A stretch of DNA of 5,221 bases, from positions 1 to 5,221 of the forward strand of contig CAYJHI010000053.1 of the NCBI GenBank assembly GCA_964370085.1, in the 5' to 3' direction. Made by a program: the position numbers and the translations under genes. This DNA comes from CARZYU01 sp964370085. GTDB lineage: Bacteria; Bacillota_I; Bacilli_A; RF39; UBA660. The notes under the pieces are model-generated. The model did not search any database, had not been told where the DNA came from, and saw nothing but the letters and a program-made list of their open reading frames with translations. Shown here one piece after another: positions 1-5,221 of the stretch (positions are counted from its first letter, which is position 1; the number at the start of each line of letters is the position of its first letter).

Positions 1-1351
1 CTGTTCCTACTTCGACAGTATCTCCTACAGAAACTGTAATACTATACGGATACATATGAGCAAAGACATGTTCGTACCCATTTTCATCTTCAACGATAAC
101 GATATTTCCAAAAGATCCCGAATCTTCATCTGGAATATTTTCGGTATAGGGACTTTCTGAATATGTGACTTTTCCAGCAATCGAACTGTAAATTGGTGTT
201 TCTGCTGCTGCCCCTATATCTATACCTATATGAATTTTTGGTTTAAATTCTTGTGTAAATCCTACTGCTGGATAACCAGCCCAAGCATCTAAATAATACT
301 GAACAATATCTGTTATTTCACCATCGTAATCATAATCTGCATGAGAACTGCCTCCGCTAGAAGAAGTTGTAGTTTCTTTTTTTACGTATGTGTCTCCATC
401 TTGTTTTTCTGCTAAAAGTTCTAATTTTTCTATTGTTTCTTGTTCTCTTAATTCTCTATTTTCAATTGCTTCTTTTTGTTCCTCTGTCAAATCAGAATCA
501 TTTGGGTCTAATAAATTACCATTTTCATCAGTAATGTTCCCATCTAGTAATCCTTCTATTTCCTCAGAATCGACAAAGTCCATTAAATACTGTTCTGAAA
601 ACAATGTTGCTGTAATTAAATCATAATCTATTTTGTCACCATATTTATCATGTAACTTGTCTAATTCTGCTAAGTACTTATCTGATAGACCTATACTATC
701 TTCGCTACTGAAAAAATTGGTTGAACCGGTAGTATACCCTAAGTGATTATTACTAACTTCGAAAGCTGAAAACATATTAGTGAAAAAACTTCCAATCATT
801 AAGAAAAATGATGATACAGCAGCGACTACAACCATTACTATAATCATGATGGCAATAGGTCCAGCTACCATAGGCATTAGAGCCCCGGCAATTTTCCCCA
901 TCATTTGTCCTGCTTTTTTTACAGCTTTACTACCTGTGTCGTTACTTTCTGAAGATTCACTTTCTTCGTCATCTTTTTCTTTATCTTCTTTTCCTAATGG
1001 GTTTTTAGATCCTAGACCAGGTGCTTTAGGTAATCCCGGTTTTTGATTTTCTTCATTTTTGTCTTCTGTGTCTTCTGAAGAAGAATCTGACTCATTTCCA
1101 TTTTTATTTTGGTCATCTTTATTTTTTTTGTTATTTTGATTTAAGTTTTGAAGAGGTCTAGGCATGGCTAGATTTCTTAGTTTTTCTGCTAAAGGAGACA
1201 TTTTCTTTGCTAAAGGTTTTGGTACTCCAGCTGCCTGCATCCCTTTTTCTGCTACTTTGCTAGTTGGACTAGATTGTTCTTTATTATCTTTTTGTTTTTC
1301 TTCTGGTCCGTAAGTTTTATTACCAGCTTTTTTTGCACTATATCCTGCCAT
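1..1351 (-). CDS. T4SS peptidoglycan hydrolase, membrane-anchored M23 (LytM) peptidase, C-terminus cut off
   Basis: The frame starts at ATG 1351 and stays open for 450 codons to the left window edge, so the C-terminus is missing. The start is set by a strong ribosome site. Residues 1-155 are hydrophilic and low-complexity (Lys, Asn, Glu, Ser, Asp), probably disordered and cytoplasmic. Residues about 162-190 form one hydrophobic helix. An acidic linker follows, with a Ser/Gly stretch near 325-335, then an M23 domain from about residue 355. Its HIGID motif gives the first two zinc ligands, H374 and D378, and FAHM supplies the conserved histidine H432. The final HxH motif would lie beyond the window. 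By family knowledge, such proteins cut peptidoglycan cross-bridges or stem peptides so the conjugation channel can cross the wall (VirB1-like role, as PrgK, TcpG and TraG). The position directly after VirB4 supports this. A further CHAP or NlpC/P60 domain may follow out of view. The M23 call is firm; the exact substrate is unknown. Confidence 0.88.
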   Translation of the reverse strand, partial: MAGYSAKKAGNKTYGPEEKQKDNKEQSSPTSKVAEKGMQAAGVPKPLAKKMSPLAEKLRNLAMPRPLQNLNQNNKKNKDDQNKNGNESDSSSEDTEDKNEENQKPGLPKAPGLGSKNPLGKEDKEKDDEESESSESNDTGSKAVKKAGQMMGKIAGALMPMVAGPIAIMIIVMVVVAAVSSFFLMIGSFFTNMFSAFEVSNNHLGYTTGSTNFFSSEDSIGLSDKYLAELDKLHDKYGDKIDYDLITATLFSEQYLMDFVDSEEIEGLLDGNITDENGNLLDPNDSDLTEEQKEAIENRELREQETIEKLELLAEKQDGDTYVKKETTTSSSGGSSHADYDYDGEITDIVQYYLDAWAGYPAVGFTQEFKPKIHIGIDIGAAAETPIYSSIAGKVTYSESPYTENIPDEDSGSFGNIVIVEDENGYEHVFAHMYPYSITVSVGDTVEVGT

Positions 1352-1355
1352 GTTT

Positions 1356-1363
1356 TCACCTCC
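1356..1363 (-). promoter_or_regulatory. strong ribosome binding site of the M23 hydrolase gene
   Basis: The minus strand reads GGAGGTGA, then four bases, then ATG at 1351. This is a near-perfect match to the anti-Shine-Dalgarno sequence and the best ribosome site in the window. It fixes the start of the hydrolase and suggests that this gene can be translated independently of VirB4 upstream. Confidence 0.85.
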
Positions 1364-1373
1364 ATACTACAAA

Positions 1374-1395
1374 AGGATTTTACTTCTAAAATCCT
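1374..1395 (-). repeat. perfect 9-bp inverted repeat (hairpin) over the VirB4 stop codon
   Basis: On the minus strand AGGATTTTA and TAAAATCCT flank a four-base loop GAAG. The VirB4 stop codon TAG (1388-1386) lies where the 5' arm meets the loop. The 3' arm runs into a short T stretch (four T, counting the last stem base). Only two of nine pairs are G-C, so the stem is weak. It could be a partial terminator or attenuator, or an RNA-processing or stability element, between VirB4 and the hydrolase. The inverted repeat is directly visible; the function is inference. The U-run is too short for a confident terminator. Confidence 0.5.
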
Positions 1396-3173
1396 CCTCC
1401 GCTACCAAATGAATCTAATTCTTCTTGAGTAGCTATTACATTGATTCGCATACGTCTATTTCCACAAACAAATAACGCTTCACCTTGAGAATAATGTTTT
1501 ATACTATCTTTTTCGTTTTCATTTAAATCTATTAATCTTGATAAATCTTCAACAGCTTGTTTTTTCAGTCCCATTACTAAATAATAAGAAGCATTATCGA
1601 AGATTGCTTTACCTTGAGTAATTACACCTGGATCACTAAAATCACTTGGTTGTTGTGTGATTATAATAGTTCCAGTATTATATTTACGAGCACGTCTTTG
1701 AACTTGTGCCAAAAATTCTGCTCCTAATGTATTATTTTGTCCTAAAAGAACGTGAGCTTCATCAACCATTAGAACGGTATTAACATTAACATCTAAACAT
1801 AATCCCCATGCATACTTAAGTACATTGAAGAATAAAGCATTTCTAACATTAGTGTCTGAGTTCATTAACTCTTTAATGTTGAATACCATGAAATCACTGT
1901 CTCTAGTTACAGTTGTATGTCCATCAAAATAAAATTTCAACTCTTTTGTTATTGGTCTTAATTTTAATTCCAATCTTTCAATGATGTCTCTTTCATGAGT
2001 AGCATCTGTCATCGATAATAACTTACCTTTAACAGTAGCATATACATCTGTAAACGTTGGAAAATCTTTTGACGTGAATTTCGAGAAATCCGTATTGAAA
2101 TCAATTCCAAAACGTCTATATGTATCTTGTACTACTTCACTAAATAAAGTTAATACATCTTCTTCTATAGTTGGATCATAATAACGCATAAATGCCTTTA
2201 AAAACTGTAGTGTTCTAGTTAAAACAGCATGTCCTAATCCTGATTTTAGTTCTTCTTCATCAGCATCAATAATTACTTCAAGCGGATTGATCATTCCGAA
2301 GTTTCCACCTTTTCCTAAATCTACTACATCTCCTCCAAATGATCTTGTCATTTCGGCAAGTTCATTTTCTGGATCGATTGCTATTAATTGACATCCATTA
2401 CGAATATGACTTCTAAGTAGTAGTTTTGCTGCTGTTGATTTACCTGAACCTGATGTTCCTAAAATAATCATATTAGCATTATTACGGTTGTTTTCTTTTT
2501 TTATTTGATATAGGAATTGGTTGAAAAGAATAACTCCTCCAGAGAAATCAACTCCTAGTAGCATTGATAATCCTGGATCTTTAATACTATCAAAGATAAA
2601 CGGATACATTGCTGCGATTGTTACTGATGGAATTGGTGTTCCAATTCTTTCTTCAACATCTTGTTTACCAAAAATCGGTAAAATTGATTTAAGAACTTTT
2701 TCTTGTTCAAAACGAAGTGACATTGCTCTTAATTCCATAGCGTCTAAATAGTTTTTAACATTTACTTTTTTAGATTCTAATTCATCTTTAGTATCAGCAG
2801 TTATCATAATGTGCAATTGAAAGTCAAAGATTTTAGCTTGAGAACTAGCTAACATAGTTGTAAACTGTTCCAAACTCTCTGCATCTTGTCTAATTCTCTC
2901 TTGCATTGTTTTATCTTTTTCTTCTTGATACCTTTGTCTTAATTCAACACTTTGTCTATTTAACATTTTAGAAATTGTTGAAAAAGGAACAGGTATATGT
3001 TTAACTACCACTTTGATACCTGGCATATTAGTTAAGTTAGATAAATAACCAGGTGCAATGATTTTAGGAAAAGATATAACTGTCATAATAGTGGCATATT
3101 TATCACTGATAAAGAAATCACTTGGATTAAAGTGTAATCCTTTAGGTGCTAATTGTGTTTTTAATGTATTCAT
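1386..3173 (-). CDS. virB4: VirB4-type conjugation ATPase (TrsE/TraE/PrgJ family)
   Basis: This 595-residue protein is the T4SS motor ATPase, which acts at the cytoplasmic face of the membrane and drives channel assembly and DNA transfer. Residues 1-230 are the VirB4 N-terminal/middle region, including a coiled-coil-like charged segment at about 70-105. The Walker A motif GTSGSGKS is at 239-246, with K245 binding the nucleotide phosphates. Walker B is VLMVDEAH at 467-474, with D471 and E472. QRRARKYN (492-499) and IIITQQPSDF (503-512) are the conserved C-terminal motifs of VirB4/TraC ATPases. All catalytic parts are intact, so it should be active. The tail ends GSGGGF. The start ATG overlaps the previous gene's stop as ATGA and has GGTGA seven bases upstream. 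It is shorter than classic VirB4 proteins of about 790-800 residues because the first N-terminal section is missing; the 182-residue neighbour may supply it. Family assignment is very sure. Confidence 0.96.
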   Translation of the reverse strand: MNTLKTQLAPKGLHFNPSDFFISDKYATIMTVISFPKIIAPGYLSNLTNMPGIKVVVKHIPVPFSTISKMLNRQSVELRQRYQEEKDKTMQERIRQDAESLEQFTTMLASSQAKIFDFQLHIMITADTKDELESKKVNVKNYLDAMELRAMSLRFEQEKVLKSILPIFGKQDVEERIGTPIPSVTIAAMYPFIFDSIKDPGLSMLLGVDFSGGVILFNQFLYQIKKENNRNNANMIILGTSGSGKSTAAKLLLRSHIRNGCQLIAIDPENELAEMTRSFGGDVVDLGKGGNFGMINPLEVIIDADEEELKSGLGHAVLTRTLQFLKAFMRYYDPTIEEDVLTLFSEVVQDTYRRFGIDFNTDFSKFTSKDFPTFTDVYATVKGKLLSMTDATHERDIIERLELKLRPITKELKFYFDGHTTVTRDSDFMVFNIKELMNSDTNVRNALFFNVLKYAWGLCLDVNVNTVLMVDEAHVLLGQNNTLGAEFLAQVQRRARKYNTGTIIITQQPSDFSDPGVITQGKAIFDNASYYLVMGLKKQAVEDLSRLIDLNENEKDSIKHYSQGEALFVCGNRRMRINVIATQEELDSFGSGGGF

Positions 3174-3718
3174 ACTGGCATCACCGTCCCAAACTCAGTT
3201 GTCGTTCCTCCGTTTAAGAAACTGTCCATTACTACCCTTAGATCTTCATTACTTGTTTGAGAAGCAACTAATCCACAAGCAGCAAGTCCATTCATCATTA
3301 AACGAACTTTCTTTTGTAACATTTCTATGTTTTTTTCTTGGAACATAATATAGTATTCAGTATCAACGATATTATTATTAATAAAGGTGTTACCTTTTTG
3401 TATATCTTCATTAATTAGCTTACGAATAGCAGGATTAGGTGTATCATTATATAACAATTGTAACTGTGACATATACACTGATATATCAACAGGTCTATCT
3501 GCTACTACTAGCCAAAATTCGAAATCTAGCGAGTTATAAAAGTTTTTAAGTCCTATTAAAGTATTATCTTGACTGTTAGAGTCTAAGATAAAGATGTTTC
3601 TAGGAACTATTTTAACTCCTGTTACATGAACATTATTATCAAGAGTAATCATTCCATTTTGAATTGATTTAACTGTTAACCAATCTTCTGTATATTTACT
3701 TCTTACTGTCTTCGCCAT
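3170..3718 (-). CDS. TrsD/TraD-type conjugation protein, possible detached VirB4 N-terminal domain
   Basis: A soluble 182-residue protein with no signal peptide or membrane helix. It resembles the TrsD/TraD proteins that precede the VirB4 gene in Gram-positive conjugation operons; I assign this from memory of family signatures such as VTGVKIVPRNIFILD (32-46), DFEFWLVVADRPVDIS (65-80) and VDTEYYIMFQEKN (118-130). The alternating hydrophobic strands and a C-terminal helix pair (131-150, 156-169) look like the N-terminal fold of VirB4 ATPases. No ATP-binding motif is present. Its ATG lies inside the end of the PrgI-like gene, with only a weak GGTG upstream (3727-3730), so it is probably coupled to that gene's translation. 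It ends in an ATGA overlap with VirB4. The exact role is not known; a scaffold or partner of VirB4 at the membrane is the likely job. The gene is real beyond doubt; the family name is fairly sure. Confidence 0.85.
   Translation of the reverse strand: MAKTVRSKYTEDWLTVKSIQNGMITLDNNVHVTGVKIVPRNIFILDSNSQDNTLIGLKNFYNSLDFEFWLVVADRPVDISVYMSQLQLLYNDTPNPAIRKLINEDIQKGNTFINNNIVDTEYYIMFQEKNIEMLQKKVRLMMNGLAACGLVASQTSNEDLRVVMDSFLNGGTTTEFGTVMPV
3181..3185 (-). promoter_or_regulatory. ribosome binding site of the VirB4 gene, inside the preceding gene
   Basis: The minus strand reads GGTGA, seven bases before the VirB4 ATG at 3173, within the last codons of the 182-residue gene. Together with the ATGA stop/start overlap it supports the chosen VirB4 start and coupled translation of the two proteins at similar amounts. 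Confidence 0.6.
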
Positions 3719-4010
3719 CTTTTGAACACCAACCTTTCCATATTAATCTTTGTCTTGTATTTAGAAATTCTATTAAGTTTTGAATTACTACTAGTACATT
3801 ATGATAATTAGGTATCGGCGCGATTAGGATTGCCGATATACATAATGGCGCTAGTATCAACACTGTTATCAGAGTATTGTCAGCAGGAAACATTAGTAAT
3901 AAAAATAATGTTATTCCCAAACCAGTTCCAAAAATAATAGCATCTATCTTTCTAAATAAACCAAATAGTAATAAACCTTTTTTAGTATTACTTGGTATTA
4001 AATAATTCAC
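3696..4010 (-). CDS. PrgI/VirB3-like small membrane protein of the T4SS
   Basis: This 104-residue protein has a short polar N-terminus (YLIPSNTKKG), two close hydrophobic helices at about 22-42 and 46-66, and a basic cytoplasmic C-terminal part with a WKGW segment (91-94). Size, two-helix hairpin and position just before the VirB4 genes match the PrgI/TrsC/VirB3 class. These are inner-membrane channel components that work with VirB4 and are sometimes fused to it. The start is GTG, chosen because AAAGGTGA lies ten bases upstream and because the family typically starts near the Y-x-I-P motif. It follows the VirB6-like gene by 18 bases and overlaps the next gene by 23 bases. Sequence similarity within this class is low, so the call rests mostly on topology and context. 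Confidence 0.82.
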   Translation of the reverse strand: MNYLIPSNTKKGLLLFGLFRKIDAIIFGTGLGITLFLLLMFPADNTLITVLILAPLCISAILIAPIPNYHNVLVVIQNLIEFLNTRQRLIWKGWCSKDGEDSKK

Positions 4011-4020
4011 TATATATCAC

Positions 4021-4028
4021 TCACCTTT
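4021..4028 (-). promoter_or_regulatory. ribosome binding site deciding the GTG start of the PrgI-like gene
   Basis: The minus strand carries AAAGGTGA ten bases before GTG 4010, in the 18-base gap after the VirB6-like stop codon. No ATG lies between this site and the GTG. The spacing is slightly long but usable. Confidence 0.65.
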
Positions 4029-5221
4029 TTATTTGTTATATTTATCAGGATCAAACTCTTTCTCTCCAATTTCAATCTTTTTCTTAGTCCCTGGTACCTT
4101 TGTAGTAATAACAGGGTCAAATATATCTTGTTTGATGCTACGATTCCTGTCAACTCCACGATTAGCTGCGTATTTATCTGCTTTTTGATAATGTGCCTCT
4201 GCTTGACCAGCATTTGCTCCATACTTATTTGCTTGATCTTGCCAATCAGCAGCAGACCAACTTTGCATCGTAGTTTCTGAAACTCCAAACATTGCCGAAG
4301 CAGCTTTAATATCATCTGTTTTCATATTTCCACTGTTATATAAGTCTGCAAAGTTTTTAGCTTGTGCTGCTTTATCTTTTGCAGCATACATTGCAGTTTT
4401 AGCATCTCTTACAGATTGGGAAGTAATTCCTTTTCTAGCAGCCCCAGCTCGTAGAGCCATATCTCCAAATTTTTGAGCCATGCTTCTTCCTCTAGCTTTA
4501 GGATCTCCTGTTTTAATTTGAGCTGCTAAATCACTTCCTGTAGAATATCCTGTGTTAGGGGCTTTCCCTTGTGAAACAGCTTCTGAACCTTGTTCTAAAG
4601 CTCCAGCACTGGCCGCTAATGCTCCAGATATACCTGCACCTCCTAAGAATGCTCCTAACCCTGCCATAGAAGCTCCTACTCCTATTGATTGACTAGGACT
4701 TTTAACACCTAGGATATCTTTAATAAATTTAGGCGCTTGTTTTATAAAGAAGAAAATTCCAATGATTAAAGCTACTACAACTAATCCTGTTCTAGTTGCC
4801 ATTGCTGCTCCTTCTTCTCCTGGTAAATTAACTTCTAAACTAGTAATTTCTGATAGGAAGAATATTCCGACATATAAGACGGCTAGCTTAATGAATAGAT
4901 CCATATATGTACTTAAAAACACTTTTACAAAGGAAGCAAAAGCTCCTTGTTTAGCTGACTTAGGATCAATATAACTTATAATCGGTATAGGTGCTAAAAT
5001 ACGTAATATTGTTAATTTAAATACACGAATTGCCACATCTATTACATATCCTACTAAAACAAATATTATAGCTATTCCTGCAAATATCGGAATTACGGAA
5101 GTATATTCATATTTATATTTAGCTTCCCCCGCATCCTCACACCTATCATTTACTACTCTAGTAGCCCCATTTATTGAACCAACAGTGTCAGTTAACACTT
5201 CATCGCTATTTGCTTCACAAT
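4029..5221 (-). CDS. VirB6/TrbL-like polytopic channel protein, N-terminus cut off
   Basis: The frame is open through the right window edge; 396 codons are visible before TAA. A GTG at 5198 could be read as a start, but seven sense codons precede it in frame and no ribosome site is seen, so the true start lies outside. Counting from that GTG as residue 1, membrane helices lie at about 34-57, 62-78, 98-118 and 136-152. A Gly/Ala-rich hydrophobic stretch follows at 172-200, then a hydrophilic C-terminal tail of about 190 residues rich in Ala, Lys, Asp and Gln. The segment LRILAPIPIISYIDPKS (65-81) is typical of VirB6/TrbL-like conjugation proteins of Firmicutes. Such proteins form the inner-membrane translocation channel, and the place before VirB3 and VirB4 equals PrgH in pCF10. 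The tail is probably cytoplasmic or disordered. Class is sure; the subfamily is not. Confidence 0.87.
   Translation of the reverse strand, partial: CEANSDEVLTDTVGSINGATRVVNDRCEDAGEAKYKYEYTSVIPIFAGIAIIFVLVGYVIDVAIRVFKLTILRILAPIPIISYIDPKSAKQGAFASFVKVFLSTYMDLFIKLAVLYVGIFFLSEITSLEVNLPGEEGAAMATRTGLVVVALIIGIFFFIKQAPKFIKDILGVKSPSQSIGVGASMAGLGAFLGGAGISGALAASAGALEQGSEAVSQGKAPNTGYSTGSDLAAQIKTGDPKARGRSMAQKFGDMALRAGAARKGITSQSVRDAKTAMYAAKDKAAQAKNFADLYNSGNMKTDDIKAASAMFGVSETTMQSWSAADWQDQANKYGANAGQAEAHYQKADKYAANRGVDRNRSIKQDIFDPVITTKVPGTKKKIEIGEKEFDPDKYNK

Noticed and set aside
390..626. Plus-strand Ser/Phe-rich reading frame opposite the hydrolase linker
   Set aside because: The Ser/Phe/Ile composition is the usual mirror of Glu/Lys/Asp codons; it has no ribosome site and no recognisable motif.
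780..1046. Plus-strand reading frame opposite the hydrolase membrane helix, giving a hydrophobic 88-residue product
   Set aside because: It is antisense to a convincing gene. Its hydrophobic part reflects the complement of the membrane-helix codons, and no ribosome site supports it.
1252..1365. Minus-strand 37-codon frame starting at ATG 1365, overlapping the hydrolase start in another frame
   Set aside because: The strong ribosome site lies downstream of this ATG and serves the ATG at 1351. The product is Lys-rich with no motif.
1374..1395. Calling the hairpin a full intrinsic terminator
   Set aside because: The stem has only two G-C pairs and the U-run is about four bases, so strong termination before the hydrolase gene is unlikely.
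2521..2751. Plus-strand frame of 76 codons inside VirB4
   Set aside because: It is antisense to conserved VirB4 sequence just before Walker A, with no supporting signals.
3170..3173. Idea that TGA codes for Trp here, fusing the 182-residue protein and VirB4
   Set aside because: Reading through the TGA meets TAA three codons later, in a different frame from VirB4. Trp is encoded by TGG in the genes checked, and the ATGA overlap is a normal coupled junction.
3058..3348. Plus-strand frame of 96 codons across the TrsD-like/VirB4 junction
   Set aside because: It is antisense to two genes with clear family features, with low-complexity hydrophobic content and no ribosome site.
4010..4315. Minus-strand reading frame of 101 codons overlapping the end of the VirB6-like gene and ending at the PrgI-like start
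   Set aside because: It lies wholly inside the VirB6-like tail in another frame, has no family signature, and its Leu/Ile/Lys-rich product is a typical frame shadow of Ala/Lys-rich coding sequence.
4762..4974. Plus-strand frame of 70 codons opposite the VirB6-like membrane region
   Set aside because: It is a shadow of the membrane-helix codons and has no independent evidence.
5196..5198. GTG at 5198 as the true start of the VirB6-like gene
   Set aside because: The frame is open upstream to the window edge with protein-like sequence including a cysteine, no ribosome site is seen before the GTG, and VirB6-like proteins have more N-terminal sequence.

Overview
This AT-rich window is a stretch of a conjugative type IV secretion system (T4SS) operon of the Gram-positive kind. 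All supported genes lie on the minus strand, so the operon reads from the right edge to the left edge. The low G+C, Lys/Asn-rich proteins, Shine-Dalgarno sites of the GGAGGTGA type, and the family signatures all point to a Bacilli/Clostridia-type Firmicute or a relative. The nearest organism cannot be named from the sequence. TAA, TAG and TGA all fit as stops (TGA ends the 182-residue gene exactly where the next gene starts), so I see no sign of a recoded genetic code. The operon is probably carried by an integrative conjugative element or a conjugative plasmid. The window holds no relaxase, coupling protein, integrase or attachment site that would decide which.

Layout in transcription order: (1) 5221-4029, the C-terminal part of a polytopic VirB6/TrbL-like channel protein, cut by the right edge. 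(2) 4010-3696, a 104-residue, two-helix PrgI/VirB3-like membrane protein with a GTG start. (3) 3718-3170, a 182-residue soluble protein of the TrsD/TraD type. (4) 3173-1386, a 595-residue VirB4-type ATPase with intact Walker motifs. (5) 1351-1, an M23 (LytM-type) peptidoglycan hydrolase with a long cytoplasmic tail and one membrane anchor, cut by the left edge. Spacing is tight: 18 bases, a 23-base overlap, a 4-base ATGA overlap and a 34-base gap, so one polycistronic unit with translational coupling is likely. No stretch over 300 bases lacks a gene.

Together these genes would build the inner-membrane channel (VirB6, VirB3), its energising ATPase (VirB4 with the TrsD-like partner) and the enzyme that opens the peptidoglycan (VirB1-like role). 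The order VirB6-VirB3-VirB4-hydrolase matches prgH-I-J-K of enterococcal pCF10, with a TrsD-like gene inserted as in staphylococcal pSK41/pGO1-type systems.

The points most worth a second look are: the idea that the 182-residue protein and the short VirB4 are two halves of a split VirB4; a perfect 9-bp hairpin over the VirB4 stop codon; and the hydrolase, which keeps active-site residues and has an unusual tail of about 160 residues with a possible internal start just before the membrane anchor.
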